Positions 52,939-62,363 are shown, numbered from the stretch's first letter. The stretch: 64,000 bases of DNA from Massilia sp. KIM (GCF_002007115.1 NZ_MVAD01000001.1:3100001-3164000); one strand, 5' to 3'. The notes: generated from the sequence alone by a model not told the origin. A program made the numbers and translations.

Positions 52939-52960
52939 CTGTCATCCGCATGTCATGCAT
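52939..52960 (+). promoter_or_regulatory. Second Pho-box-like pair pointing to ubiA
   Basis: CTGTCATCCGCATGTCATGC has two exact TGTCAT half sites 11 bp apart on the plus strand, 36 nt from the phoX Pho box and in the opposite orientation. No -10 lies 10 nt downstream, so a promoter for ubiA is doubtful. It may be an accessory PhoB site for phoX. Confidence 0.5.
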
Positions 52961-53066
52961 GCCGCAGGCCGGCACAGGCGAAGGGCGTCCGCCGCGCGCC
53001 GTGCAAAAGCTTTAGAATCGCTGTCTTCTGCTCAACAGTTCTTGCACGACAAGACCTTATTCCTTT

Positions 53067-53921
53067 ATGAACAAGCTGGCGCTCTATTTCCGCCTGGTCC
53101 GGGCCGACAAGCCGATCGGCATCCTGCTGCTGCTGTGGCCGACCCTGTGGGCCTTGTGGATGGCCTCAGGCGGGGTGCCGGACCTGCAGGTGCTGGCGAT
53201 CTTCGTGCTCGGCACCGCGCTGATGCGCTCGGCGGGCTGCGCGATCAACGACTACGCCGACCGCGACTTCGACCGCCACGTCAAGCGCACGGTCGACCGC
53301 CCGCTCACCAGCGGCAAGATCCGCGGCTGGGAGGCGGTGATGGTGGCGCTGGTGCTGTCCCTGCTAGCCTTCCTGCTGATCCAGCCGCTCAACCTCCTGA
53401 CCAAGCAGCTCTCGGTGGTGGCCCTGGTCGTGGCCGGCACCTATCCCTACTTCAAGCGCTTCTTCGCCATCCCCCAGGCCTACCTCGGGATCGCCTTCGG
53501 CTTCGGCATCCCGATGGCCTTCGCCGCCGTGCAGGGCGAGGTGCCGGCGGTGGCCTGGTGGCTGCTGGTGGCCAATGTGTTCTGGTCGGTGGCCTACGAC
53601 ACCGCCTACGCCATGGTCGACCGCGACGACGACCTCAAGATCGGCATCCGCACCTCGGCCATCACCTTCGGCCGCTTCGACGTGGCGGCGATCATGCTGT
53701 GCTACGGCGCCGCGCTGGCGATCGACCTGGTGTGCGGCTGGTACCTGGGCCTGCGCTGGTGGTTCGTGGCCGGGGTCGCCGTGGCGGCCGCGATGGCGCT
53801 CTACCACTACACCCTGATCCGCGATCGCGACCGCATGTCCTGCTTCAAAGCCTTTCGTCACAACAATTGGCTTGGCGCCGCACTGTTCGCAGGTGTCGCG
53901 CTAGACTATGCAATCGGGTAA
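53067..53921 (+). CDS. ubiA: 4-hydroxybenzoate octaprenyltransferase
   Basis: A 284-residue membrane prenyltransferase of ubiquinone synthesis. The Asp-rich motifs are [15 protein letters not shown] (about 68-82) and [21 protein letters not shown] (about 177-197). The N-terminal [20 protein letters not shown] is typical, with about eight to nine helices. The gene is divergent from phoX and followed by the yqjD-like cluster after about 40 nt. Confidence 0.96.
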   Translation: MNKLALYFRLVRADKPIGILLLLWPTLWALWMASGGVPDLQVLAIFVLGTALMRSAGCAINDYADRDFDRHVKRTVDRPLTSGKIRGWEAVMVALVLSLLAFLLIQPLNLLTKQLSVVALVVAGTYPYFKRFFAIPQAYLGIAFGFGIPMAFAAVQGEVPAVAWWLLVANVFWSVAYDTAYAMVDRDDDLKIGIRTSAITFGRFDVAAIMLCYGAALAIDLVCGWYLGLRWWFVAGVAVAAAMALYHYTLIRDRDRMSCFKAFRHNNWLGAALFAGVALDYAIG

Positions 53922-53963
53922 TATTGCCCAAAAAGCATCCACACTCAACATTACGAGGTCAGC

Positions 53964-54263
53964 ATGATTGAAAAGATCCCCACCCAAACCGGCACCCGCG
54001 AACAACTGATGTCGGACCTGAAGACCGTGATCCACGATGCTGAAGCCTGGCTGCGCAATGGTGGGGGCATCAACGGCGAAGAACTGAAGGCCAAGTTCGA
54101 GACCACCCTGGCGCGCGCCAAGGAAGGCGTCGCCCACTACCAAGAATCCGTGGTCGAGGCCGCCAAGGCGACCGACGAATACGTCAAGGAAAACCCCTGG
54201 AAATCGGTGGGCCTGGGCGCGGCGGTCGGCGTCGTGATCGGCATGCTGATCGCCCGCAAATAA
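53964..54263 (+). CDS. DUF883/ElaB-YqjD family protein
   Basis: A 99-residue protein, mostly helical, with a C-terminal membrane anchor (GLGAAVGVVIGMLIA) preceded by YVKENPWKSVG, the DUF883 signature. E. coli homologues ElaB/YqjD bind stationary-phase ribosomes to the inner membrane. GAGG precedes the ATG. It is first of three genes matching the E. coli yqjD-yqjE-yqjK order. Confidence 0.93.
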   Translation: MIEKIPTQTGTREQLMSDLKTVIHDAEAWLRNGGGINGEELKAKFETTLARAKEGVAHYQESVVEAAKATDEYVKENPWKSVGLGAAVGVVIGMLIARK

Positions 54264-54264
54264 G

Positions 54265-54642
54265 ATGGCCCTGAGCGAGGCGGTAGGCAGGATCGGGACG
54301 ACCGTGCTGGCGATGGCGCGCACGCGCCTGGAACTGGCCACGGTCGAGCTGCAGGAAGAAACCCAGCGCCTGTTCGGCTACCTCGGGCTGGCCCTGATCG
54401 CCGCGGTGTTGGGCGCCGGCGCGCTGGTCCTGGCGGTGCTGTTCATCCTGGTGTTGTTCTGGGACAGCCACCGCCTGCTGGCGGTCGGCGGCATGACGGC
54501 GCTGTTCGCGCTCGGCTGCTGGATCGCCGTGGCCAAGCTGCGCGGCGCTCTCGCCGCCCGTCCGCCGATGCTGGCGGCGACCCTGGCGGAACTGCGCAAG
54601 GACGTGGAATTCGCGAAAGGAGAGCCGGTCGATGTCGAGTAA
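54265..54642 (+). CDS. YqjE-like phage-holin-family membrane protein
   Basis: A 125-residue protein with two helices (about 38-66 and 73-93). The N-terminal AMARTRLELATVELQEE amphipathic helix is typical of the YqjE family. Name only: no holin activity is implied. It starts 1 nt after the DUF883 gene stop and overlaps the next gene by 11 nt. Confidence 0.88.
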   Translation: MALSEAVGRIGTTVLAMARTRLELATVELQEETQRLFGYLGLALIAAVLGAGALVLAVLFILVLFWDSHRLLAVGGMTALFALGCWIAVAKLRGALAARPPMLAATLAELRKDVEFAKGEPVDVE

Positions 54643-54934
54643 ATCGCAGGAACTCGCCGCGCGCCGCGCGGCGCTGGTGGCGCGCTGCGCCGAGCAGCGC
54701 GCCATTGTGGCGCATGAATTCGCGGTGCTGAAGTCGCCCGAGACCCTGGGCGTGATTCCGGCCTACGTCAGCCAGCACAGGAAAACCGCGCTGATCGTCG
54801 CCGGCGTGGCGGCCGGTTTCCTGGCCACCAAGCCGAAGTGGGCGGTCGGCATCGTCACGGCCGGGGTGTCGCTCTACAAGTTTGCCCAGAAAGCCTTGCC
54901 GGTCCTGCGCTGGAAAGGCTTCGAGGTCCACTGA
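54632..54934 (+). CDS. YqjK-like protein
   Basis: A 100-residue protein starting MSSKSQELAARRAALVARCAEQRA, as in YqjK, with a hydrophobic region at about 49-65 and 70-85. It overlaps yqjE by 11 nt, completing a yqjDEK-like trio seen in many Proteobacteria. Function unknown; possibly membrane stress. Confidence 0.8.
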   Translation: MSSKSQELAARRAALVARCAEQRAIVAHEFAVLKSPETLGVIPAYVSQHRKTALIVAGVAAGFLATKPKWAVGIVTAGVSLYKFAQKALPVLRWKGFEVH

Positions 54935-54980
54935 GACGGGATTGCCCGCTGCGAGCCGTCGTACGCGCCACTGGCGCCTG

Positions 54981-55010
54981 CGACTTCCCGCGGAGGCGGG
55001 AACCCAAGTT
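54981..55010. repeat. Single REP-like unit
   Basis: CTTCCCGC-GGAG-GCGGGAACCCAAGTT is a hairpin followed by the CCCAAGTT tail, related to each arm of the REP pair at 31896-31981. It lies in the convergent gap between the yqjK-like gene and proC. A second hairpin CTGCCGGC-TT-GCCGGCAG follows at 55016-55033. Confidence 0.7.
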
Positions 55011-55038
55011 GCTCTCTGCCGGCTTGCCGGCAGCACTT

Positions 55039-55848
55039 TCAATCCTTCCCGAGCTCCTCGCCCAGCTCGCGCCCCCGCGCCGCCGCCGCCTTCATGGCCG
55101 CCACGATCGCTTCCTTCACGCCCGCCGCCTCCATGCTGGTAATGGCCGCGTGGGTGGTCCCGCCCTTCGAGGTCACGCGCTGGCGCAGCACCTCGACCGG
55201 TTCCGGGGAACGCTCGGCCAGCTGGGCCGCGCCAGTGAAGGTGGCCAGCGCCAGCTCCCTGCCCTGCTCCGGCGTCAATCCCATCTCCGCCGCCGCCTGC
55301 TGCATCGCTTCCAGGAAGAAGAACACATAGGCCGGCCCGCTGCCCGACACCGCCGTCACCGGGTCGATCTGGGCTTCGTCCTCCAGCCACACGGTCTGGC
55401 CCACCGCCCGCATCACCTGGTCGGCCGCCTCGCGCTGGGCCGGGCTCACGCCCCCGCCTGCCGCCATGCCGGCGATGCCCTTGCCGATCAGCGCCGGGGT
55501 GTTGGGCATCGCGCGTACGATGGCCTCGTGGCCGCCCAGCCAGCGCGCCAGGTCGGCGATGCGGATGCCGGCCGCGATCGACAGCACCAGCTGGCCGCGC
55601 AGCTGCGGCGCCAGCGCCGACGCCACTTCGCGCATCTGCTGGGGCTTCACGGCCAGCACCACCACCTCGCTGTCGCCGACCTCGGGCCCGATGGCGGCGG
55701 CCGTGCTCACGCCGAAGTCGCGTTGCAGGCGTTCGAGGGCTTCGGCGTTGGGGTCGACCACGTGCAGGCTGCCCGCGGGGAGTTGTCCGGCCAGGCCGGC
55801 GATCAGGGCGGTGGCCATGTTGCCGCCGCCGATGAATGCGATCTTCAT
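55039..55848 (-). CDS. proC: Pyrroline-5-carboxylate reductase
   Basis: A 269-residue enzyme of the last step of proline synthesis. The Rossmann start MKIAFIGGGNMATALIAGL and the C-terminal P5CR signature around GPAYVFFFLEAMQQAAAEMG and SKGGTTHAAI are clear. It is 14 nt downstream of yggS, the usual yggS-proC pairing opposite pilT. Confidence 0.96.
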   Translation of the reverse strand: MKIAFIGGGNMATALIAGLAGQLPAGSLHVVDPNAEALERLQRDFGVSTAAAIGPEVGDSEVVVLAVKPQQMREVASALAPQLRGQLVLSIAAGIRIADLARWLGGHEAIVRAMPNTPALIGKGIAGMAAGGGVSPAQREAADQVMRAVGQTVWLEDEAQIDPVTAVSGSGPAYVFFFLEAMQQAAAEMGLTPEQGRELALATFTGAAQLAERSPEPVEVLRQRVTSKGGTTHAAITSMEAAGVKEAIVAAMKAAAARGRELGEELGKD

Positions 55849-55862
55849 GGGATCCTTGTGAG

Positions 55863-56567
55863 TTATTCCGCGTAGTGGCGGGCGCCGAAGATGGCGCTGC
55901 CGATGCGCACGATGGTCGCGCCCTCGAGGATGGCCGCTTCCATGTCGCCCGACATGCCCATCGACAGGGTGTCGAGCAACAGGCCCTCGGCGCGCAGGCT
56001 GTCCGCCAGCGCGCGCAGGCGCGCGAAAGCCTGGCGCTGCAATTCGGGTTCGGCCTGGCGCTCGGGAATCGCCATCAGGCCGCGCAGGCGCAGGTTCGGC
56101 AGCGCCGCCACCTGGCGCGCCAGCTCGGGCAGCTCGTCGGGGTCGGCGCCGCTCTTGCTGGCCTCGCCGCTGATGTTCACCTGCAGGCAGATATTGAGGG
56201 GTCCCAGCTCAGGCGGGCGCTGTTCCGAGAGGCGCTGGGCGATCTTGAGCCGCTCGACCGAATGCACCCAGTGGAAGTGGGTCGCGATCGGGCGCGTCTT
56301 GTTGCTCTGGATCGGACCGATGAAATGCCATTCGACTGGCGCCCCCGGTTGCGCGCGCGCGACGGCTTCGATCTTGTCGATGCCTTCCTGCAGATAGTTT
56401 TCGCCGAAGGCCCGCTGGCCCGCGGCCATCGCTTCCAGCACCGCCTCCGCTGGGAAGGTCTTGGAAACCGCCAGTAGCTGGACCGTGGAACGGGGCCTGC
56501 CGGCGGCGTCAACAGCCCTTCCGATTGTCGCTTCGACAGCTTGCAAGTTCTCAGCGATTATGGACAT
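55863..56567 (-). CDS. yggS: PLP homeostasis protein YggS
   Basis: A 234-residue pyridoxal-phosphate-binding protein, monomeric TIM barrel, that maintains PLP balance. PLP-Lys in LLAVSKTFPAEAV near residue 37, FGENYLQEG, WHFIGPIQSNKTR, and the phosphate-binding end MGMSGDMEAAILEGATIVRIGSAIFG are diagnostic. It is divergent from pilT, an arrangement shared with Pseudomonas. Confidence 0.95.
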   Translation of the reverse strand: MSIIAENLQAVEATIGRAVDAAGRPRSTVQLLAVSKTFPAEAVLEAMAAGQRAFGENYLQEGIDKIEAVARAQPGAPVEWHFIGPIQSNKTRPIATHFHWVHSVERLKIAQRLSEQRPPELGPLNICLQVNISGEASKSGADPDELPELARQVAALPNLRLRGLMAIPERQAEPELQRQAFARLRALADSLRAEGLLLDTLSMGMSGDMEAAILEGATIVRIGSAIFGARHYAE

Positions 56568-56634
56568 AATGATTTTCTGTAGGAAATATTTTCAGCCGCA
56601 AAGTACTGCCTCCAACACGGCACAGGGATTATAA

Positions 56635-57678
56635 ATGGACATTTCGGAATTACTCGCCTTCTCGGTCAAGAACAAGGCTTCGGACCTGCACCTCTCGGCC
56701 GGGCTGCCGCCGATGATCCGGGTGCATGGCGACGTGCGCCGCATCAACCTGCCGCCGCTGGAGCACAAGGACGTGCACGGCATGATCTATGACATCATGA
56801 ACGACGGCCAGCGCAAGCAGTACGAGGAAGTGCTGGAGTGCGACTTCTCGTTCGCGATCCCGGGCCTGGCGCGCTTTCGCGTCAACGCCTTCAACCAGGA
56901 GCGCGGCGCCTCGGCGGTGCTGCGCACGATTCCGTCCAAGATCCTGAGCCTGGAAGAGCTGAACGCGCCCAAGATCTTCGCCGAGCTGGCCCTCAAGCCG
57001 CGCGGCCTGGTGCTGGTGACCGGCCCGACCGGCTCGGGCAAGTCGACCACCCTGGCGGCCATGGTCAACCACCTGAACGAGAACGAATACGGCCACATCC
57101 TCACCATTGAGGACCCGATCGAATTCGTGCACGACTCCAAGAAGTGCCTGATCAACCAGCGCGAAGTCGGCCCGCACACACTGTCCTTCAACAACGCGCT
57201 GCGCTCGGCGCTGCGCGAAGACCCGGACGCGATCCTGGTGGGCGAGCTGCGCGACCTGGAAACCATCCGCCTGGCGCTGTCGGCGGCCGAGACCGGCCAC
57301 CTGGTGTTCGGCACCCTGCACACCTCCTCCGCCGCCAAGACCATCGACCGTATCGTCGACGTCTTCCCGGCCGAGGAAAAAGAGATGGTGCGCGCGATGC
57401 TGTCGGAATCGCTGCAGGCCGTCATCTCGCAGACCCTGCTCAAGACCAAGGACGGCTCGGGCCGGGTCGCCGCCCACGAGATCATGATCGGCACCCCGGC
57501 CATCCGCAACCTGATCCGCGAAGCCAAGATCGCCCAGATGTATTCGGCGATCCAGACCGGCAGCAGCGTCGGCATGCAGACCCTCGACCAGAACCTGACC
57601 GACCTGGTGCGCCGCAACGTGATCTCGAGCGCCGCCGCCCGCGCCGCCGCCAAGATCCCCGAAAACTTCCCGGGCTAA
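56635..57678 (+). CDS. pilT: Type IV pilus retraction ATPase PilT
   Basis: A 347-residue hexameric ATPase powering pilus retraction, twitching and DNA uptake. Walker A GPTGSGKST (about residue 131), Asp box IEDPIEFVHD, Walker B ILVGELRDLETI, His box ETGHLVFGTLHT and the PilT-specific C-terminal AIRNLIREAKIAQMYSAIQTG are present. Length is typical. It is followed after 8 nt by pilU. Confidence 0.97.
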   Translation: MDISELLAFSVKNKASDLHLSAGLPPMIRVHGDVRRINLPPLEHKDVHGMIYDIMNDGQRKQYEEVLECDFSFAIPGLARFRVNAFNQERGASAVLRTIPSKILSLEELNAPKIFAELALKPRGLVLVTGPTGSGKSTTLAAMVNHLNENEYGHILTIEDPIEFVHDSKKCLINQREVGPHTLSFNNALRSALREDPDAILVGELRDLETIRLALSAAETGHLVFGTLHTSSAAKTIDRIVDVFPAEEKEMVRAMLSESLQAVISQTLLKTKDGSGRVAAHEIMIGTPAIRNLIREAKIAQMYSAIQTGSSVGMQTLDQNLTDLVRRNVISSAAARAAAKIPENFPG

Positions 57679-57686
57679 AGGACATC

Positions 57687-58823
57687 ATGGAACGCGACCA
57701 GGCCTCCAAATTCATGTTCGACCTGCTGCGCCTGATGGTCAGCAAGGGCGGGTCGGATCTGTTCATCACCGCCGGCTTCCCGCCCGCGATCAAGATCGAC
57801 GGCAAGATGACTCCGGTCTCGAACCAGCCGCTCACCGGCGGCCACACGGCCGACCTGGCGCGCGCCATCATGAACGACAAGCAGGCCGCCGGCTTCGAGC
57901 TGAGCAAGGAATCGAATTTCGCGATCAGCCCGGGCGACCTGGGGCGCTTCCGCGTCTCGGCCTTCATGCAGATGGGCTGCGTGGGCATGGTGCTGCGGGT
58001 GATCACCACCACCATCCCGAAGTTCGAGGACCTCGAACTGCCCGAGGTGCTCAAGGACGTGATCATGACCAAGCGCGGCCTGGTGATCATGGTCGGCGCG
58101 ACCGGCTCGGGCAAGTCGACCACGCTGGCGGCGATGGTCGGCTACCGCAACGAAAACAGCTACGGCCACATCATCACCATCGAGGACCCGGTCGAATTCG
58201 TCCACCCGCACCGCAACTGCGTGATCACCCAGCGCGAAGTGGGCGTGGACACCGACAGCTTCGAGGCCGCGCTCAAGAACTCGCTGCGCCAGGCCCCGGA
58301 CGTGATCCAGATCGGCGAGATCCGCGACCGCGAGACCATGGAGCACGCGATCGCCTTCGCCGAGACCGGCCACCTGTGCCTGGCCACCCTGCACGCCAAC
58401 AGCGCCAACCAGGCGCTCGACCGCATCATCAACTTCTTTCCGGAAGAGCGCCGCCAGCAGCTGCTGATGGACCTCTCGCTCAACCTCAAGGGCCTGATCT
58501 CGCAACGCCTGGTGCCGAAGAAGGAAGCCAAGGGCCGGGTGGTGGCGATGGAAATCCTGCTCAATTCCCCGCTGATCTCGGACCTGATCTTCAAGGGCGA
58601 AGTGCACGAGATCAAGGAGATCATGAAGAAGTCGCGCGAGCTCGGCATGCAGACCTTCGACCAGGCCTTGTTCGACCTCTACGAGGCCGACAAGATCAGC
58701 TACGAGGACGCGCTGCGCAATGCCGACTCGGTCAACGACCTGCGCCTGAACATCAAGCTCAACAGCAAGCACGCGAAGAACCGCGACTTCTCGATCGGGA
58801 CCGAGAACCTCGGGCTGGTATAA
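57687..58823 (+). CDS. pilU: Type IV pilus ATPase PilU, copy 2
   Basis: A 378-residue PilT-dependent retraction ATPase. AAAGGA precedes the ATG at 57687. Walker A GATGSGKST, IEDPVEFVHPH, IQIGEIRDRETM and ETGHLCLATLHANSANQ are intact. It sits in the standard pilT-pilU order and is therefore the canonical PilU; a second PilU-type ATPase is at 47807-48994. A hairpin (AAGGGC / GCCCTTT, 58822-58844) right after the stop may end the operon. Confidence 0.96.
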   Translation: MERDQASKFMFDLLRLMVSKGGSDLFITAGFPPAIKIDGKMTPVSNQPLTGGHTADLARAIMNDKQAAGFELSKESNFAISPGDLGRFRVSAFMQMGCVGMVLRVITTTIPKFEDLELPEVLKDVIMTKRGLVIMVGATGSGKSTTLAAMVGYRNENSYGHIITIEDPVEFVHPHRNCVITQREVGVDTDSFEAALKNSLRQAPDVIQIGEIRDRETMEHAIAFAETGHLCLATLHANSANQALDRIINFFPEERRQQLLMDLSLNLKGLISQRLVPKKEAKGRVVAMEILLNSPLISDLIFKGEVHEIKEIMKKSRELGMQTFDQALFDLYEADKISYEDALRNADSVNDLRLNIKLNSKHAKNRDFSIGTENLGLV

Positions 58824-58892
58824 GGGCGCCAAGCGGAGCCCTTTCCTGCCGCGCGACGATGCGTCACGGCGCGGCCGCGCGGCGCTAGCGGC

Positions 58893-60044
58893 TCAGCTCC
58901 CGCCAGGGTGCAGGATGACCTTGGTCCAGCCGTGGTCGCGCTGGTCGAAGTGCTGGTAGGCGTTGGGCGCCTCCTCCAGCGTCAGTTCATGGGAAACGAT
59001 GAACGAGGGTTTGGCGCGGCCGGCGTGGATCAGGTCGCGCAGTTGCCGGTTGTAGGCCTTGACGTTGCACTGCCCGGTGGCGACACGCTGCCCCTTGAAC
59101 CAGAGCTTGCCCCACTCGAGCGCGAGCTTGCCTTCTTTCTCCAGTGCGTCCGGGCTGCCCGGATCCTGGGGAATGAAGACGCCGACCACGCCGATCCCGC
59201 CGGTGAACTTCACTGAGTTGATCAGGTTGTTCATGGTCAGGTTGGGACGCTCCTCGCGGTGATGGTGGTGGTCGTGGCATTGGTAGCCGACGCATTCGCA
59301 ACCCACGTCGGCGCCCATCCCATGGGTCAGGTCCAGCACGCGCTGCACCGGATCCTCCTTGGAATAATCGATCGCGATCGCGCCGATCGACTCGGCCAGC
59401 TTCAGCCGGTCGGAGTGGCAGTCGACCACCATCACGCTGCAGGCGCCCTTGATCATCGCCGAGTGGGCGGCCATCAGCCCGACCGGTCCGGCGCCATAGA
59501 TCACGACGGCATCACCCGGGCGCATGCCGGCCAGTTCGGTGGCGTGCCAACCGGTCGGGAAGATGTCGGCGCACATGACGTAGTCGGACTGTTTGCCTTC
59601 CGCGTCCGGCGGCAGCTTCAGGCACATGAAGTCGGCCCAGGGCACGCGCAGGAACTCGGCCTGCCCACCCTGCCAGGGCCCCATGTCGGCGAAACCGAAA
59701 GCGCCCCCGGCCACACCGGGTTCGTTTGCCTTGAGGCAGTACGCGGTCAATCCGCGCTCGCAATTCTTGCAGTGGCCGCAGCTGATGTTGAAGGGCATGC
59801 ACACCCAATCGCCGGGCTTGAGCCGCTCGACCGAGGGACCGACCTCCATCACTACCCCGAGGTTTTCGTGGCCGAACACGCGGCCCTGCTCGAAATCGGT
59901 CCGGCCTTCATACATGTGCAGATCCGAACCGCAGATGTTGGTGCTGGTAATTCTGATGATGGCGTCAAGCGGACGTTCGATCTTGGGATCGGGGACGTTC
60001 TCGACAGCTACCTGATTGGGACCACGATAGACGACAGCTTTCAT
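58893..60044 (-). CDS. Zinc alcohol dehydrogenase, formaldehyde-dehydrogenase-like
   Basis: A 383-residue medium-chain dehydrogenase. The ATG at 60044 has AGGAG at 6 nt (an adjacent ATG at 60047 is also possible). Catalytic zinc ligands are in NICGSDLHMYEG and GHEN; structural zinc cysteines are in ISCGHCKNCERGLTAYC. The NAD-binding turn is VIYGAGPVGLMAA. The long insert ADFMCLKLPPDAEGK and ILPTGWHA-type region resemble the glutathione-independent formaldehyde dehydrogenase group. An unusual run CHDHHHHREE lies near residue 261, after the Cys-rich CECVGYQC. Confidence 0.9.
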   Translation of the reverse strand: MKAVVYRGPNQVAVENVPDPKIERPLDAIIRITSTNICGSDLHMYEGRTDFEQGRVFGHENLGVVMEVGPSVERLKPGDWVCMPFNISCGHCKNCERGLTAYCLKANEPGVAGGAFGFADMGPWQGGQAEFLRVPWADFMCLKLPPDAEGKQSDYVMCADIFPTGWHATELAGMRPGDAVVIYGAGPVGLMAAHSAMIKGACSVMVVDCHSDRLKLAESIGAIAIDYSKEDPVQRVLDLTHGMGADVGCECVGYQCHDHHHHREERPNLTMNNLINSVKFTGGIGVVGVFIPQDPGSPDALEKEGKLALEWGKLWFKGQRVATGQCNVKAYNRQLRDLIHAGRAKPSFIVSHELTLEEAPNAYQHFDQRDHGWTKVILHPGGS

Positions 60045-60281
60045 CATGTTCTCCTGTTCTCCCAGGATTCCTCGCGCCGCATTTATCGGACGCAAGGGAG
60101 CCCGGGGCCTGATAGGAAGCCCACGGATGCCCGCGGGAACGGACAGCCACCGTCAAGCGATCCCGCAATCGGGTAGCATAGAAAGCATTAGGGGCCGTAC
60201 TCGCGAGTGTCAATACAGGACCAAAAGTATTTTTTCGCTGTTTTCTAAGCGTCCACTATTTCATCGAAAGTTTTCCAGACC

Positions 60282-60308
60282 GGACTGGGGCATGAGCGGC
60301 CCCAGTCC
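60282..60308 (-). terminator. Hairpin after the chemoreceptor gene
   Basis: A perfect 10-bp GC-rich stem GGACTGGGGC / GCCCCAGTCC with a seven-base loop begins 3 nt after the chemoreceptor stop (minus strand). No T tract follows directly, so termination efficiency is uncertain. Confidence 0.5.
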
Positions 60309-60311
60309 AGC

Positions 60312-62027
60312 TCAGAACTCTTCCCAGTCTCCCGCCGCCGCCGTGGCACGCGCACTCGACTTCGCTTGCGCGGCAGGCGCCGGGCGCGCCGCCGGCAGCG
60401 ACTTGCGGTGTGCCGCCGCCAGGGTCGCGCCGGCCTTGGCCGAAGCGCGCGCCAGCACCGCCTGGGCCATGCCGTCGACCTTGAACACGCTGACGATCTC
60501 GGCCAGCTTGGCGGCCTGGTTCTGCATCGATTCCGAGGCGGCCGCCGCTTCTTCGACCAGGGCCGCGTTCTGCTGGGTCACCTGGTCCATCTGGGTGATC
60601 GCCACGTTGATCTGCTCGATTCCCGAAGCCTGCTCGGTGCTGGCCAGGTTGATCTCGACCATGATCTCGCGCACGCGCCCGACGCTGGCAACGATCTCGC
60701 TCATCGTCGTGCCGGCCGTGTTCACCAGGCTGCTCCCGCTCTCGACCTTGGCGACCGAATCGCCGATCAGGGTCTTGATGTCCTTGGCCGCCAGGGCCGA
60801 GCGTTGGGCCAGGTTGCGCACCTCGCTCGCCACCACGGCGAAGCCGCGTCCCTGCTCGCCGGCGCGCGCCGCTTCCACCGCCGCGTTCAGCGCCAGGATA
60901 TTGGTCTGGAAAGCGATGCCGTCGATGACGGCGATGATGTCGACGATCTTGTTGGCCGACTCGTTGATGCGGGCCATGGTGTCGACCACTTCGCCGATCA
61001 CGTCGCCGCCGCGGGCCGCGATCGAGGACGCGGTCTCGGCCAGCGTGTTGGCCTGGCGCGCGCTGTCGGCGTTCTGCTTCACGGTCGAGGTCAGCTCTTC
61101 CATCGAGGAGGCGGTTTCCTCCAGCGACGAGGCCTGCTCTTCGGTGCGCGAGGACAGGTCCTGGCTGCCCGCCGCCACCTGGGCCGAGGCGGTGGCAATG
61201 GTCTCGGTGCTGTTGCGCACTTCGGTGACGATGGCCGCCAGGCTGTCGCGCATGGTCTTCATCGCGCACAGCATGCTGTCGCTGTCGTTGTTGCGCAGCT
61301 GGATGGGCACGGTCAGGTCGCCGCCGGCGATCCTGGCCGCGATACCGGCCGCATCGCCAGGCTCGCCGCCGAGCTGGCGCACCAGCTGGCGGGCGATCAG
61401 GAGCGCCAGCACGATCCCGAGCGCGAGCGCGGCCGTGAGCGCGACCACGATCAACTGGCGCGAGGCCGCGTACAGCAGGTCGCCGTCGCGGCTGGCCTGC
61501 TTGCCGCCCTCGATGTTCATGTTCACGATGGTTTCCAGGTCGGCGCTCGCTTCGTCGAACTGGCGTTGGGAATTACCGCGGATCAGGGCCTTGGCCTCGT
61601 CGTTCTGGTTGGCGCGCGACAGGCCGATCACCTTCTTGTGCTCGGCCAGGTACTCATCCCAGTTCTTCTGGAAAGCCTCGTAGGCGCGGCGTTCCTCCTC
61701 GGTGCTGATCAGTTTGGCGTAATCGGCGCGGGTACGCTCCACCAGCGCCGTGATGGCCGCGATATTCTGTTCATACGCCGCCATTTCCTGTTCGGAGGTC
61801 GAGAGGATGTGCTGCAGCTCGGCGGCGCGGAAGTCGGAGGTGGCGGTGTTCAGTGCGCTGGCATGGCGCACGCTGGGCATCCAGTTGACTTCCATGTCGG
61901 TCGAGGTCTGGTTGACCCGCCCGAGCTGGACGATCGCCAGCGCGCCGACGAAGAGCGTGAGCGCCAGTACGATGCCGAATGCGGTGAGCAGCTTGGCGCC
62001 TACCTTGAGTTGATTGAACCATTGCAT
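60312..62027 (-). CDS. Methyl-accepting chemotaxis protein with 4HB domain
   Basis: A 571-residue chemoreceptor. TM1 at about 13-33, a four-helix-bundle periplasmic domain (35-188), TM2 at about 191-212, HAMP at about 213-265, then the signalling helices with the highly conserved tip [44 protein letters not shown] region (about 365-405). A flexible Ala/Pro tail ends in WEEF, like the pentapeptide tether for CheR/CheB. The ligand is unknown. No che genes are adjacent; no flagellar sigma-28 promoter is seen upstream. GAGGGA precedes the ATG. Confidence 0.94.
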   Translation of the reverse strand: MQWFNQLKVGAKLLTAFGIVLALTLFVGALAIVQLGRVNQTSTDMEVNWMPSVRHASALNTATSDFRAAELQHILSTSEQEMAAYEQNIAAITALVERTRADYAKLISTEEERRAYEAFQKNWDEYLAEHKKVIGLSRANQNDEAKALIRGNSQRQFDEASADLETIVNMNIEGGKQASRDGDLLYAASRQLIVVALTAALALGIVLALLIARQLVRQLGGEPGDAAGIAARIAGGDLTVPIQLRNNDSDSMLCAMKTMRDSLAAIVTEVRNSTETIATASAQVAAGSQDLSSRTEEQASSLEETASSMEELTSTVKQNADSARQANTLAETASSIAARGGDVIGEVVDTMARINESANKIVDIIAVIDGIAFQTNILALNAAVEAARAGEQGRGFAVVASEVRNLAQRSALAAKDIKTLIGDSVAKVESGSSLVNTAGTTMSEIVASVGRVREIMVEINLASTEQASGIEQINVAITQMDQVTQQNAALVEEAAAASESMQNQAAKLAEIVSVFKVDGMAQAVLARASAKAGATLAAAHRKSLPAARPAPAAQAKSSARATAAAGDWEEF

Positions 62028-62363
62028 GGCGATTCCCTCGGATATCTGTCTAATGTGTGTGTGGAGGAGCCGCCGCCGGTGATGACGGTAGGTGTCGGTG
62101 CTGCGGAGATGGGGCAGGAAAACCGGAAGCGGCGTCCGACCGGCGCGATGCGGCGGCTCGGAGAGACACGGCCATGGGTGCGGGACGGGAGCATGGTCCG
62201 GCGCAGGCGGAGGTGCCCAGGCACTGTAGCAGAGATATCCGACAAAAAGCTGGGTGGTTGTATAACCACCACATCAATGTGGGTATTCCACGTCGAGCCG
62301 CGTTCAGGCAGCCCACGCGCGCATGCCGTACACTCTTGTCTTTATCCCAACGAGAGGTATCCC
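62028..62363. other. Divergent gap between chemoreceptor and glutathione peroxidase, with overlapping dyads
   Basis: This 336-bp region contains two adjacent perfect dyads. One is GGTGGTT-GTAT-AACCACC (62253-62270); the other is CCACAT-CA-ATGTGG (62269-62282), sharing two bases with the first. They lie 81-111 nt before the peroxidase ATG and could be an operator pair or alternative RNA hairpins. No terminator, tRNA or supported ORF is seen, and no clear -35/-10 for either gene. Confidence 0.55.
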
